Below, piece by piece: positions 43,364 to 56,246 of a stretch of DNA of 64,000 nt. Position numbers and translations under genes: made by a program. The notes below the pieces were generated by a model. It saw only the letters and a program-made list of their open reading frames with translations. It was not told where the DNA came from and ran no database searches. The stretch is taken from the NCBI GenBank assembly GCA_019915135.1, contig JAHLMK010000022.1, positions 558,001-622,000 of the forward strand, given 5' to 3'. The DNA comes from Strobilurus pachycystidiatus (taxonomy: Eukaryota > Basidiomycota > Agaricomycetes > Agaricales > Physalacriaceae). Numbering within the stretch: the first letter of the stretch is position 1; each line of letters opens with the position of its first letter.

Positions 43364-44068
43364 TCAACTCCATGTACTATCCTCGTCGACACGATTGTAG
43401 CTGCGGAGTGTGACGACCCTGCATCCTTCCATTCGAGACGCGCTGTGGCATCTCGTCAAGGTTCGTTGAGACAGGACAGGAAGTTGTACTTACCCATTGA
43501 GAGCCACATAAACGCCCGTTCCTCCGTCCTCTGTTGGGCAATTATAAAAGACACCTGAATTGTGCTTGTTGCCGTGGTGGTAATGCAGTCGAGTCCCTCG
43601 CCACTTCCACGAACCTCCGCCAACGCCGACATGTGTCCGATCTGCGACAAGCTGCATAGCCGCTTGTGATTTATCGTCGTGGAATTGACTTGTGGCGTTG
43701 ACGAGGCTGATGGGATAGATAGCGGATTCGTTGCGGAACAGCCACAGATGGTCGCGATTGATAAAGAAGAGCGGCGCGTTGTCGGAATGCGTAGGGACCA
43801 GTGTAAGATTACCGAGATGGTCTGCCAGTTGGCTTGAGACTTCGGAGCAGTGTCATCAAGAGAGATGTGGCGCACCAAGGATGGGGATGGTGAGATGGGA
43901 AGTGGGACCTTGGCTTGAAGAGCGCGATGGTATTACTGCTTCGATGTAGGTAGCTCCCGGTACCAAGCTTCCAATTGAGGCGCGCCCGGGGGCGCCGCCC
44001 CACGCAGGCATTCCGTGGGTAATAATAGGAAGACACGCATAGACGAACACTAAGGCAGAGACCAACAT
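43364..44068 (-). CDS. Secreted protein of unknown function
   Basis: Three exons inferred on the minus strand. ATG 44068 opens a signal peptide (MLVSALVFVYACLPIITHG) and a short variable part. A second exon has no ATG of its own but is open for over 110 codons: QLADHLGNLTLVPTHSDNAP, LFFINRDHLWLFRNESAIYP, ISLVNATSQFHDDKSQAAMQ, LVADRTHVGVGGGSWKWRGT and VFYNCPTEDGGTGVYVALNG. After a clear donor (GGGTAAGT) the last exon gives YNRVDEDSTWS and a stop at 43364. The exon 1/2 intron has two phase-compatible solutions of about 36 or 69 bases. Several N-glycosylation sites (NLT, NES, NAT) fit secretion. I recall similar basidiomycete secreted proteins but no function. Confidence 0.68.
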
Positions 44069-44486
44069 GACTGACGAGAGGATAGGTTCCTTCGGGCAGC
44101 CACAAGGTAGTAATATACATATGCTCTTGTGACGTGTACCATTAGCCAGTTGGAGAGGGACATCCGAGCTTTGAGCGGGAAGATTCCGGGAAGCACCTGC
44201 CGCAGCCTCAAGACTACTAGGATTGATCTATCAGAAGGGAACATAGGACAACCAGATCCGAGCAGTCATAGTAAGTCGCCAAACAGAACCTGTCATGGGA
44301 TGGGGGAGGAGGAAAGTGCACATCACCGGCCCGGACATCGCGCCTTGATATCATACTCCGTCGTTTGATTGTTTAAGTTCACTTTACATAGTTTAGTTTG
44401 GTCCTGCTAAGTGTGAGTAGAATCTTCCGTAATCTAGTCATAATGTACAATCAAGCAATATCAGCTTAGACTCAATCTCCTCAATT
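44069..44486. other. Intergenic region
   Basis: About 420 bp between the secreted-protein start and the 3' end of the E2-variant gene. A/T-rich towards 44,370-44,480; nothing further recognised. Confidence 0.4.
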
Positions 44487-45344
44487 CTAAGACTCGTGAT
44501 CGTCATCCCATCGAGACAGCCCCAGTCGCGAGCGAACCTCATGCAGCTGCTGAGGTTTGATGTCTTTCAGGACCAGAGACTGTGATTTGTCTGCAGGTGC
44601 GTAAAGCGTCGAAGGGGACTGTGACAGTTGAGAGGATTGCGTAGCAAGAGAGGCAAACGAGCTAGTCGATTCGTGATATCTGTGATGCGCGTCAATACTT
44701 GAAGAGACATGTGGCGTAACAACGTACAATCTACAATAAGAATATCAGCAATCAGGTCTGACAACGATAACATTGACAGACCTATAAGCCTCCTTGTTGA
44801 AGCAATCGATTTCCAGAATCTTGTCCAGGACAGTCTTCTTGAACGCCGACTTGATGTAGTGTAGGACGTCAAAGATGTGGTGCTCCTTCGGTCTGTAGCC
44901 CGTCAGCGAGGGATGACCTTTGAGGAGAGAAAGGTAGCTGACCGCCATGGGTGAAATCGCGGCAGAAGATTGAAGACGCCCTTGGAGTTGATAAGCGGGT
45001 GGAACATGTCCGTTGTGAATTGGACAGTTGGTGGTCGGTCGGGGTATTCTGCTGGGAATAGCAGCTTGAATTTGAAGATTGCGTCGGCGTAGTAGCCTAG
45101 AGTCCAGTCTCTTTGAATTGATTCTTCGGCGACGACAAGACCACGGCCCACCTTGGTGTACAAAGAATATCGCATCCCACACGAGTAGTGACTCCCTGGA
45201 CGGCGTGACGTACATTCCAAGCGGACAATGAGAGCGGTATCTCAGTGATGCATATTCCAACGCCACTGTGGTTGCAGTGACGGGAGACACATTAGCGTCG
45301 GTCGAGTTTGACTGTAATGTTGCTGAGCGGGACTTGGAAGTCAT
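44487..45344 (-). CDS. AKTIP/FTS-like ubiquitin E2 variant
   Basis: About four exons on the minus strand from ATG 45344 (MTSKSRSATLQSN). The UBC fold is visible: TVALEYASLRYRSHCPLGMY, VTPSRESLLVWDAIFFVH, GYYADAIFKFKLLFPAEYPD, RPPTVQFTTDMFHPLINSKG and, after a splice, PKEHHIFDVLHYIKSAFKKT then LDKILEIDCFNKEAYR. After FHPLI the usual catalytic Cys position is not Cys (the region reads NSKGVFNLLPRFHPWR), so the protein is an E2 variant. This pattern matches FTS/AKTIP, part of the FTS-Hook-FHIP complex linking dynein to endosomes in filamentous fungi and animals; that role is inferred. The C-terminus is Ser/Gln-rich, ending SRLGLSRWDDDHES. A further intron after VVTPH is possible. Confidence 0.8.
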
Positions 45345-45461
45345 GGAATGAGATGGCGCGTCATGCTTAGGCGTGCCATCAAAAATCATCCTCAAGGAAT
45401 AAGCTTTCACAAACTTTTGCACAACAAACACAAAAACAGCAATCTACACACAAGATATACA

Positions 45462-47440
45462 TCACCGTGAATACCCTCCATTATATTGCGGACGATGGCC
45501 CGAATAATCTCGACCCCGGTTCCTAAAGTCGTCTCGGTCACGATCCCTGTCTCTATCTCTGTCCCGCCGTGATCCTCTCCCACCGTCATGAGAATAAGGA
45601 TCCGACTGCCTCGACCTGCTAAACTTTCCGCCAGCACTGCGAGACTTCTCCCTGTCCCGTTCCCTGTCTCTGTCCCTACTTCTACTCTGTTGGCTCGGAT
45701 ATATGTTGTCACTCCTCGTGTTCGGCCCATCCGATATGCGACCCAACAGGCCGTTTGGCCCAGGTGGATGAGTAAATTGCTCGCCAATGCGTATTGCCCC
45801 AAAAGCAATCTTCTTCGCCTCTTTGCCTCCGGTCCGTGCTGGCGCGGTCTGCCTGCGCTGATGTTTGTTATCGAACCAACTCTGCTCGGAGTCTTCGGCT
45901 GCCCGATGTTTCTGCTCTGATTTCTGTAATTTTTGTCTCGCTTTTTGCTTCCCAGCGCGGCCAGCATTACCAACAAAGTTGTCGTCCTTCTCCCAATCGC
46001 GGAAATCACGCCGTGCAACACCATTCGAAGTACTCTCTGAGTATGGACCTGAAAGAACATTGCGGGGATGGAACGCGGAACCGTCTTCGGGAACGCCGTG
46101 GGGACGCGCAGTGCCGCAACTCTGAAAAAGGCTTCAGAGGCTGGAATAGCAAGGACCACTGAGAACACTCACGTCACCCCAATGGCCGACCAGGCCACAG
46201 TTGTAACACCATTCATCCTCAGCAATATATCCTTCTCCGCCTTTACCCAACACAAGAGATGATCTCTCTTTACGATAGGCGATGACCTTGGCTCGCTCAT
46301 CCTCCGAGATATAGTCATATAATCTCCACCAGGTTGGGCATTCCTGATATACATATCATGAGAGACATGAACCTTTCGGATTGAGTTCACGCACGGTTGT
46401 AAGATGGGTCTCTTGACCACATCGCTGGCATAGATAACTGACGGACCCCCTCTGATAGGTGTTGCGGTTCGGACACGACTGTCCAGACTTCAATCACAGA
46501 AAGACAAGGCCTATGTAACGCCGACGAACCGAAGACACATGGCCCTTCATTCCGCATGTGAAGCAGTTCTTACTGATTGGACACGACCTGGTACTGTGTT
46601 CATCGCGGGCACCGCATGTAAGACACTGGGCATTTCAATGAGCGGTGATAGGTGAGGGTAGAGTATGTGAAACTGACTATGAGGACGGGACAGTGGAAAG
46701 TGGTATGTTCTCCTTCGGCGCCACAGTTTTTGCATACGCTCTTTGTTTTGGCGGCCTTTTCCTCTGGTTCTTCGTAGTAGCGTGCAACGCCCTAGTAGAT
46801 ACTGAATATACTTATGTGACTTTGAGCAGCAAGTCATACGGACCTTGCGGACATTGCTGTCATAATCGAGGTAGTCGATGAAATCCTCATCTTCGTCCTT
46901 TGGTGCGTGGATTATCTCAACGGGGATGGAGCCAAAGACCTGTACATGCGAGGGCAGAAGTAACTTGGCCGCATCGTCGTTCGCAGCAACTTTCGAGTTG
47001 GCAGAAACTTTCAAGTCGGCAGCAACTTTCGTGTCGGCAGCAGCGCGTTGAGAAGAGGATGGCATGGGGACGGGGTTGAGATCAACAAAGAACGATAATT
47101 TTTCGTCGCTGGGTGGCGTCGGAGAACGTTTACGGCGTTTGGAGGGCGGCTCGTCGTCGTGTCGGCTGTGGGAAGGACCCTCTCCTCGGTCCGTCGCGTC
47201 GTCCTGACCCTCTCTCCGCGAATTCGGCGTATCCGGAACGAGCGACTTCTTTTTTCTCTTCTTTCGCCGCGACTTTTTCGATTCCGAGTTCGCTGTGGCT
47301 TCCTTGGAGTCGATTTCTCCTGCTTCCGGCTCGCTGTCGGAAGGGACCACGATGAACTCGGGCGTATTGCGTACGACTATAGTGGGTTCGGCGGGCTCCT
47401 CCGTAAGATCGATGATTTCCGTTACTGAGTTCGCCATCAT
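45462..47440 (-). CDS. CCHC zinc-knuckle RNA-binding protein, Air1/2 (ZCCHC7) type
   Basis: About seven exons on the minus strand from ATG 47440 (or 47437). The N-terminus is acidic and then basic (TEIIDLTEEPAEPTIVV; KKSRRKKRKKKS; PPSKRRKRSPTPPSDE). Spliced zinc knuckles include VCKNCGAEGEHTTFHCP, CLTCGARDEHSTRSCP, NCFTCGMKGHV, LCQRCGQETHLTTEC and EWCYNCGLVGHWGD, i.e. several CxxCxxxxHxxxxC motifs. PTWWRLYDYISEDER between the last two is typical of Air1/2. The C-terminus is rich in Arg-Asp and Arg-Ser (SRDRDRERDREKSRS; RRDRDRDRDRDRDD) and ends in RGRDYSGHRPQYNGGYSR. Air1/2 give RNA binding to the TRAMP polyadenylation complex that feeds the nuclear exosome. The exon joins between knuckles are approximate. 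Confidence 0.84.
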
Positions 47441-47786
47441 GCGCTCAGTAGTTGTGAGCTGTGAGCGGCACGGCAAGGTGAGTGTCGAGGAAGAACTGCA
47501 GTTTGATGAAGCCCCTCCCATTAGTCAGCAAAATGTGTGCCGTCTCGGCATATTTTAACTTTAACTTCAGTCGGTCATGATGATTCTAACTTAACGAAAT
47601 CTCCCTCACCATGTAATCCTACAATTCAGGTCTCTTGTTGAAAAGACATACAGAGATGCTACAGATGCGCTAAATCTACTACTATCGATACAGTTGTTGA
47701 AAACAGAGTTCCACGGACGCCGGTTATGTTGACATATTCGAGGATATGCGTTAGAGTCACAGTTATGTTGGAATAAACATACGCGT
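47441..47786. other. Intergenic region
   Basis: About 350 bp between the Air-type gene start and the Caf16 stop. No gene recognised. Confidence 0.4.
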
Positions 47787-48952
47787 TCAGAGTCGTCGCC
47801 TAATGACTGTAATCATATCTGCAGAAATGGTTAGTACGACGGGCATTGGGAAGTTTTCATCGTCAAACGCACTTTCTGTAGAAAGTCTCCGAATCTGTTA
47901 CGGGAGCCTGCAAAAAATACGTCAAAAGCCAGCATTAATCTGAAAGAAATGAGGACTCACGTCGTCTCGTCGAGCTCCTCTGGTCTTCTTGCCTTGCTCC
48001 TCTAGAGTCCTCCTATGTTGTCGGTCCTCCCTTAACCACTGTAGGGCAACGTTGTAGAGGGTAGGCGTAGGGGCTCCATCCTGCGTGAAGGGCCACGCAG
48101 TAGGACTGGTTACAAACGAGCCAAGTCGCATGTGCCCAACGTGCGTAGGAAAATCGTTGAGACCGTCGAATATATGGGTAGCATCTTGAGGGACATGAGC
48201 CGATATAAAACCAAGGGATCCGCGTAACTTACATATGATAGTCGCACCACGCGTCTCTGAATCTTTGCGAAGGAACTTGAGCAAATCGTCTCGGACAAGG
48301 ACGTCCAAGTCTACTGTAACCTATGAATGGTGTTGAGCGACGGTCTCATATTTAGATGAGGATATCTACCTCATCTAGCAAAAGAACATCCCATGGCACC
48401 ATCAGACCGAAGCAAAGCTGCACGCGGCGGCGCTCCCCGTCTGAGATGGCATGCATATGCCAATCCAGATCAATGTCCAAAAGATCCAGCAAACGATCGC
48501 GCCTTTCCTTGTAGCGGTACCCGCCGACTGAGTCAAGGAACGCGCTCACAACAATGTCCCCACGGACAACGGGGTTCATTGCCCTAAACATGAAAACGTC
48601 ACATGGAGGCCCTTGCAGCGGTATAATGACTAACCATTCCGTACCGAGAAAGGAGACACCCTCTGGAGATTTGCGGAAGACATCGCAGTCTTTGATACGG
48701 ATGTCCGCGTCTGGAGTACTGACCAGGCGTTTACCGGCCAGGATTTGAAGGAGTGTGGATTTTCCGGCTGCCAGTTCGCTCAGATTACCAGCCAAGCCCA
48801 TTGGAAGATCACCCACCTCCATTAGCGCCGACGATGATTGTCCTGGAACCTTGAGGCAGACTCAGAGAGATATCAGACAGGACGGTTTCTCCTGTTCCGC
48901 TACCACGGTAGGCGTAGGTAAGGCCATTGACCGCTACAGTGATGGTGGACAT
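47787..48952 (-). CDS. caf16: Soluble ABC ATPase Caf16
   Basis: About six exons on the minus strand from ATG 48952 (MSTITVAVNGLTYAYRGSG). A single nucleotide-binding domain without membrane segments: Walker A VGANGGGKSTLLQ is assembled across an intron, the Q-loop region is VSFLGTEW, the signature is ISDGERRRVQL in place of LSGGQ, and Walker B is WDVLLLDEVTVDLDVL. Later come RGATIIY, ATHIFDGLNDFPTHVGHMRL and a basic C-terminus; the last two short exons (GSRNRFGDFLQK and DMITVIRRRL) are inferred from splice signals. This matches Caf16, a cytosolic or nuclear ABC protein associated with the Ccr4-Not complex in yeast. The divergent signature SDGE is normal for this subfamily. Confidence 0.86.
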
Positions 48953-49138
48953 GGGGGAAGGAAGAAGAGTCGTACGGTATACGTGATCGCTGATGACTGA
49001 TTGACAGACATCGAGAACGACAGCGACAGCGAATTGAATCGCCTGAACCCATTTCTTCACTGTGGTATACGAATGCCCTTGCATTATGCTATATGTACAC
49101 TATATTACCTCCATATATCCGTAGTTGGTATTGTATTT

Positions 49139-52100
49139 CTATGCAATGACGAGTCCGTCTTCGCTGCTGCTACTGTCTAGCTGCGAAGGAGAGGCTTCAA
49201 GAGTCTCGTAAGGCGTGTCTGGACCGGTATCATCGTCTTGAAGCTGAAAAGAATGTCAAGACAGAGAACCGCCGCATGCTAATTCGTACCTCGCTTAAGC
49301 GATGGAAGTGCTTCGACAGTCTCTCTATGACCTGACTGTACGGCAAATGCTGCGTCAATTTCCTTCAGGAAGGAGGTAAGCGCAAGAAGTAATACGTGAA
49401 GAAGAATCACTTACTTGCGCGACTGCACGTTCAAGGAATGCCGTGCATCTAGCGTCGAGTCAAGGACGTTCGACGAGTGAGCACCTTCACTCAAGGAAAT
49501 CTTGATCGAGTATTCCTTATCTGACTTTCCTCTGCCGTGATTGCGCTCGTACAGTTCGAACGTGATGTGCGACTGGCAGAACGTCAGAAGAGAACATGTT
49601 GATGCATGCCTGGACTTACAGCATAATCAAGTTCTGGGATTCTCCGATTCGCGATAGGCAGACCAGAGTGCAGCACAAGGTTGACGAGCGTATGAATATG
49701 GCTTTCTTTGGTGAAGTACAGTGTCAGCGAACTGCCTCCGTTATTGCGTGCTGCCTCGAGGTCTTGGACGACGTTGTGGAGCAGAGGTAGAGACGTCAAG
49801 ACGCCGATTTCCTCTCTAACAAATCGTTAGCACTCGGAAATCTGATTAGGTCACGTATCGAGACGTACTTCTCATCCGGATCGATGCCATACTCTTGAGG
49901 AGCGACGAGATCGAATAACGCTTTTGCGCGGCCGTACAGCTCGTGCAATTTGCGATCATGCGGTTGTCGTGAATCTGGGCGGCCCTGCTCGTCGAATATA
50001 GCAAACAAGAAAGTCCTATGATGAAGCGCGCAATACTTGATGGTGTCGTACAGCTCTGAGACCTGACAAGAGTGTCAGCGTGCTGAAGGTCGTGAGTAGA
50101 CGACGTCTGACTCTAGAAGGATCAAACTTCTTCTGCTCTACATCACAAAAGTCTTCGAACAACTTCTCCCAACGCTCTCTAAACAGCCACGGCTCGTCGC
50201 CACAGCACCATCTTTCCTGAATCTTATCGACGTCCATGGTCTCGAAGTTCTTGCGCATGATGTCTCTAAATGAGCTCAGCAATTCGATGACTTCCTGTCA
50301 AGAAGTGAGATGGTTTATAAACATCGACTCGCGAATGAATTACCTTGACAACCTCTACAGGTTCCTTCTTCATGCTCTTCGGCCATGTCAGCTCTGGCCT
50401 TTTCTCTGATTCACCGGGGCGCAATAGTATCTTGAGACGTTTCTTTACGTCGTCCATCAAGTCCTTGGCAGCGTTGGAGTCGTCGAGGAGGTCTTTGCGA
50501 ACAATCAAGGAAAGGGGTGTAGGCGGTACGGGAGAGCCACTAGGGTAGTATCCGTTAGTCGACCCATCGACAGAGGAGCGTGAACTGGATGTCGTTGGGG
50601 TGGCGGAGTGAGTCTCGTGCAACGCGGCAGCAAATATCTCTGCAGATGCGATGACTCGTCTTTCCGATGAAGTGAATATCTGCACAACGCGGTGAGGTTC
50701 CGAGAACTTTGATCACAAAGTTGAGCTGACCTTGACATTCTGGAGAACCTCTTTGTCTGTAAACCGCGTTGAGATGCGTATGAAGGTTCCAAGAGAAGGA
50801 CGTACTCATGATGGAAATATCTTTCTTCATATTCTCGCCAAGATCCCTCGATTGGTATCGAGCTGAATGGGTAAACTAGGAGGCGTTGTCAGTCATCCTC
50901 TTTTTCACTAGGAATGGAGTCTTACTTCGCCTCCCCATTTGAAGACGAGGGTCAATTTAGTGAGCTTGCGTGCCTGACCAGCTTGACGCTTGGAATAGAC
51001 TGGCTTCAGTTGTGCTTTGGTACCGGGTAGGTCAATCTTCCTGAAAAGCGCGTTGTTCAACTGTGTCAGCTTGACCAGCTCGTCCCCTTCAGCCCCAAGC
51101 CGTTTGGACTCTTCAATGGCAGTCGCAATCAGATTGAGTTGGTCCTTTTCTCTGAGTATGATTTCTTCTTTCTCTCCGTTCAAAAGCTTCACGAAAGGCT
51201 GCGTCCACGTCTCCCCGATAGGGAAGTTGCTGAACAAATGTCAACGCGGTCTTGAATGGCAGGAGAGTCATTTACAATTTGAGCTTTTGCTTCGGGGTTC
51301 GGTCAGCGTGACGATAGACAGTGACGTTCGCCTTCAAGAGCCATGTTGAAGTCTCCGCTGGGGGGTTCTCCGGTCCAGGAAGTGGTCGGTCAGGCGAGAA
51401 TGATAATCGCATGCTCAGTGCAGCCAAGATATCAGCGGCCTTGTCTGTTATATCAGAAGTATGGGCATGAGTATAACATGAGGTAGGACGAGTAGGATCA
51501 TACCGTAGTAAGTGCTGTTCCCTTTCACAAAGCTCCATCCGTTCACATCGATAACCTGGCTCTTCTGCCCGTTGTCGCAGCGAAGCATATCGAAGCCGCA
51601 TACACGTTGACCGAAGCCATCACAAATCTTGTTGGCCCACAACTTTTCCTCGTCACTCAGGCGAGTAATAAACCTGGGCGAACACGTTCGTTCAGGCATG
51701 GATGAGTGTGTTACACGAGAGAGGGACAAACCGTATTTCTTTACCCTCGGTGTTTCTACGAACAACCCCGTCCACGACAGGCGACTTGCGTGTCTCTGCA
51801 TGGGTGTATTCCTTGCCGACAGTGTACACCTTGATGTCTTCCGAGTTGTCTACGTCAATGAACTGCTCGTATATATACGAGCCATCCGTTCTTGGATGAT
51901 TGAGTGTAGGATCGAGATCACTCGACTTGTTCCCAACCTAGAATGATCGGCATTATTGAAAGATAAAGAGTACGTTACTTTGCCTACCTTTCTGAATAGT
52001 CGTCGACCGCCACCTCCCTTGAAGTAGATGTACACGTTATGGTCTTCGCCGCTGACGGGCTTCTCCACGAAAGGCTTCTGCAGGGTCTTTCCATCGATTA

Positions 52101-52774
52101 TGATGGTGTCTCCGTCTTCGGAAAGCGAGACTTCGGGAGTGACCTGATATCCGCCAAGCACGAGTCCTAGCCGCTGTTTCATCAAGTCTCGCAGTTCACT
52201 GTCGATTTTGGGCCCGCCATCCCGAGAAACTTCGAGGCGCGCTGGAGTGGGGACCTGCAGATGATCGAGAACGGCGCCGACGAGGCGACGGTCCCAAAGC
52301 AGAGCTTGTGGAGCAAGATCGTTGATGCAGAATGGGTTCCTCAGTTTGACGTATGATATGGCCTTGTCGAGGGGAAAGTCGGTGGAAAAGAAGGAGATGA
52401 GGATATCGCATCGCGGCCAGTTTTCAACATCTAGGCGTCAATCAATCTCTGGAAACATGGTGCACACGACCAGAAAGAAATGCACCTTCGTCCAGTATAA
52501 CCTTATCCCCGAACACTTTAACTTCAATTGCTCCCCGCGCACGCTCGACTAGGCGGATAAGGATCTCCCGCATCGCCTTGGACCGCGCCTTGACGTCCAT
52601 GGCACAAATACCCAGGATCACCGGGGCATGCTGATTGTGACCTTCGAGAGTGGCCGCCAAGTCAGAATGCGACGACGATGGCGACGACGACCTCGTCAGA
52701 ATCGAGCTCGACCTCTGCGACCTCTCCGGGGAGTTGAAGAGGTTCGACAGGCGGGACGCGCGGTCCCAGTGCAT
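49139..52774 (-). CDS. Vip1/PPIP5K inositol pyrophosphate kinase-phosphatase
   Basis: A long gene of more than ten exons on the minus strand, roughly 1,000 residues. After a Ser-rich leader ([19 protein letters not shown]) the ATP-grasp kinase domain begins [17 protein letters not shown]; further blocks are [68 protein letters not shown] and [19 protein letters not shown]. The histidine-acid-phosphatase-like domain starts at [15 protein letters not shown], with [38 protein letters not shown] and, near the end, [11 protein letters not shown]. It makes and breaks 1-position inositol pyrophosphates that act in phosphate sensing and morphology. The C-terminus is acidic and ends [11 protein letters not shown]. 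An upstream in-frame ATG at 52873 is possible but begins with an unlikely leader. Individual exon ends were not all fixed. Confidence 0.88.
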
Positions 52775-52978
52775 ATTTGGGCCGGTACTGATGACGGTGA
52801 AAGACAGAGGGCGCCGGTCCGCTTTCGCCGGACTCTTTCGAAGACGCTCCCACATGTGCCCACAATTGATCAATGCAATGCAAAGGCACTTTACGGGTCA
52901 CAGCAGGAAGATTATCATGGTAGGTAGCAAGGACGGTACGTATCTACAGCGGCTTTACATAGAGTCTGAGTCTCGGCC

Positions 52979-55656
52979 TCAGAGCGTAAATCTGAATGCG
53001 GGATGGCGATCACCGATACTAGACCTTTGATCAGACAGACGACTCATCAGCTGAGTGAAGTACGTACGGGGCACGCGTCTTTCCTTCGTTCCACAAAGCC
53101 TTGTACATTTCGATGTTCCCTTGCCTGAGACCACGCTCGCGAGCGCTATTCTCCCATTTGCAGTACATCCTATCCCGAACATCAGGTCAAGAAGCTGGCA
53201 GGGCATTGGTTCAAAGGACATACACGTTCACCGCAATCAACACCCAAGCAAGGCACAAAAATGACAAGCTTATCGTATGTCCGCGAATGTATTTCGGTGC
53301 TTGATCTGTGGCGCTGTCAATGACCATTGTACCGCATGGCGTCTGGCTTACCTTGGGTGTAAGAGAAGGTCGCCACAAAGCCACTGGAAGAGGAATTAGC
53401 ACAGAAGACATGTCATGGGAGAGTAAGAAAACCCAGTGTTCGCGACGGCTAGCTGGAGAGCGGTCGTGGTAGCTCTTTTGTAGTGCCCGCTGCTATTGTT
53501 TGGGAGGATAGACAGGATACATGGACCACATGGATATCTATGAAAAAGGTCATTTCTGCCAGTCTCATCTCAGGCGTCGAGAGAACATACATGCCAGTGG
53601 CCATGAGAAACACTGCAGCATATCGGCCAGAGTTTGTTGTAGCGGTGATAGCGACGATGTAGCCTGGGGCGGTCAGTTATGTCAGTCAGACCTACAGCTC
53701 AGTATAAGCTCGAACGCACCAACTATAGCAATAGGCAAACAGATCAGGATGAAGGGACCTCTCCAGTGAAGGCGGTCGCTGAGGAATGCGACGACAACTA
53801 TGTGTCACAGTCAGAACGTATAGATCTATCTTGACGATTCACCGACTAGTCAGAACGACGGCAGGTACATAAGGCGGGACTGAAGGACAGGAAACAGATG
53901 TCAGTAGACCAAGGCGAACGTTGCCAGAGTTCTCACCAGTGTGTAGCTGGGCTTGGCTGCCAGAGTATCCAAGGTTCTTTACGATCGTGGGTCTGAAGAC
54001 CAATCAATGCGAGAAGATACCATGTTCAGCAGGACTTACAGGAAGAGAGAGAAAGAATACAAGCTCACGATGAGCCCAAAATACGCAATACCCGTTAACC
54101 ATGTTTGAATGTCTGTCACGCCTATGACTTCTGAGCGTCGAACCGAGAGAAGACGTGTCAAGACAGACCTCTCATAACTTCTCTCCATTCAAACTGCTCC
54201 TCTTCAGCGGTCACGATCTCTTCACTTGCCTTGGACTTGGCTCGTTCGAGGTGTAATTCGTCTTCCTTCTCATTATCGCCGTTTACGGTCGGCGGGGCAT
54301 TCATCATTCTCGTGGACAGTGTAGGTGTAGCATGGTCAGAGCGGAAGCGCGCAACTTCATAGACGTCAGCAATTGGGAAGGCAAGCTGGGCCGAACAAAC
54401 TCACCAGCGAATTCCCTTTCTTCGGGTGTCAGAAAGGAAGCAGAGGCGATGTCTGAGGGCATAAGGTACCAAGCTATCACACTGAATAGCATAGTTGCAA
54501 GTCCTTCCAGAATGAAGATCCATCTCCATCCGGCGAGGCCGCCCAAACCATCCATCCGGATGATGGCAGTAGCAAGGAGGCCTGGAGCTTTCATCAGTCA
54601 CCAGAAATATTACCGTAGTTGTGGAAGCTAACCTCCAAATGCACCTGACAGAGACGCTGAAGATAGAATTCAGCATCATACCTGTCATATGAGAGCCACG
54701 ACGTACCAGATGCGTAAAATATACCAACTCGAAGCTGAAGTTCGTGTCGCTTGTATACGGAGCTCAGGTAGAGAACCTTTTCGCTCTGTTCAGAAACGTC
54801 GACATATTATAACGAGCCAGGACTTACGATACCAGGAAGCAGACCGCCTTCGCAGAAACCGAGACACATGCGAATGCCAATCAGACCACCTGAAGACATT
54901 GAAGCACGATTTACACTAGCCTGAGATACACCTCACTCACCAAAGTTTTGAACAAAACAGGTCATGATGGTCACGAAGCCCCACGTAAACACCAGACACG
55001 GGATCCATCGCTGCCACGAGAGGTTATGAGTCGAGTTTGGAGACTGAACTTACACACACGTCCGGCTTCATTCGCTTCATGACCCAGTTCGAGGGCATCT
55101 CTACCTTCAATGCAAAGTCAACGACCGTTGGAACGTAGCACTAGACAAGACTGCTTACCATGAGGTATCTAGGACACAACGACACAATTAGCACTCAGGT
55201 GGATATAGGACGGCCCGGATCACACGTTATGTAGAAGACTGCATGGACTATTTTTGAACGATGGGAAAGAAGCAGATGTATCAATTCGCACCCGCGAGGA
55301 CTATGTTGAATTGATTGCCCGTGAGATGGGTGTCTTCCTCCAGGCCAGCGATTCTAGATATTGTTCAGGAAGAAGTTGAGTAAGGACGCGGTCAAAGACA
55401 AGCCTGGCATTTCCGACGTTGCTCCTGTCGATGAAATTCGCGAGCCAAAGCTACACATTTTGGGTAAGCATGCCATGAAGGCACGGGAGGTAATTGGTAT
55501 CAACCAGCGCAAGAGGGGGGAGAATATGACAGTCTGAAGAGGCATGCGTATCAGTAGAAGGTCATCGTGAAAGATAGAGATTCCACCAAGTTTCCAAAGA
55601 ACCTTCTTGGTCATTTTCCGGTGGTACTCGTCGGCCGCGAAAACCTCAGTGCTCAT
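52979..55656 (-). CDS. MFS carrier, allantoate/nicotinate permease family
   Basis: A highly split gene of well over ten exons on the minus strand. It starts MSTEVFAADEYHRKMTKKVL and ends SSIGDRHPAFRFTL, close to the usual end of Dal5/Tna1-type anion:cation symporters. Spliced hydrophobic blocks include WIPCLVFTWGFVTIMTCFVQ, IGIRMCLGFCEGGLLPGI, YKRHELQLRVGIFYASASLS, GWRWIFILEGLATMLFSVIA, WLTGIAYFGLIVSLYSFSLF and HTISLSFLCLAWVLIAVNVY, consistent with 12 membrane spans around a central cytoplasmic loop (ERAKSKASEEIVTAEEEQFE). The CKWEN motif after the last helix fits the family. The substrate cannot be told from sequence; allantoate, nicotinate, vitamins and organic acids are all known for it. 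Exon borders are approximate. Confidence 0.82.
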
Positions 55657-56238
55657 GATGTGGGATTAAATGGAGAGACCTCAGTGATGGTTTTACAATC
55701 TGGGATTATATGAGACACTGATAACCCGTCCCTTTGGACACGAGATGCACCATTATCTCCAGTCTGTCTCCAGCATCGTCGATGGAAGGTCATTGGATCA
55801 TTAGACAGTCGATGGCATACATAATCGCCGGGTATGCTTCTGTGCGGTTTGACAGTACAATATGAAAGAACGGGAGACGCCATTCAGTTTCCGAGAGGAG
55901 CCATAGTCATCCAAGATTGAAGCTGCAGGTAAGACAAAAGTGGAAGGTCGCGAAGTTCGAACTGAACAAACGTGATCGGTCATGCGACCGTTAAACTTAC
56001 TGCATGCGGCATTGCGCAATGCGGGCGCCGGGAACCCGCCGCTTACAAACTCGGGCTAGACATGATGCATGATGCATGACCTTGACTCGGATCGATTCCG
56101 AATGGTGCTTGAGTCAGTGCTCCTCATCGTCGTGGAGGGCATGGGCAAGTGGTGGCATCATTCTGTATTCCAGCGTTACATTCACAGTCACCCCAACCGT
56201 GCCGGAAAAACGACATTAGGGGAGTTCAAAGTTAGGAC
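55657..56238. other. Intergenic region left of the MITE
   Basis: About 580 bp upstream of the MFS gene, presumably its promoter. No gene recognised. Confidence 0.4.
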
Positions 56239-56246
56239 GTTCGCGT

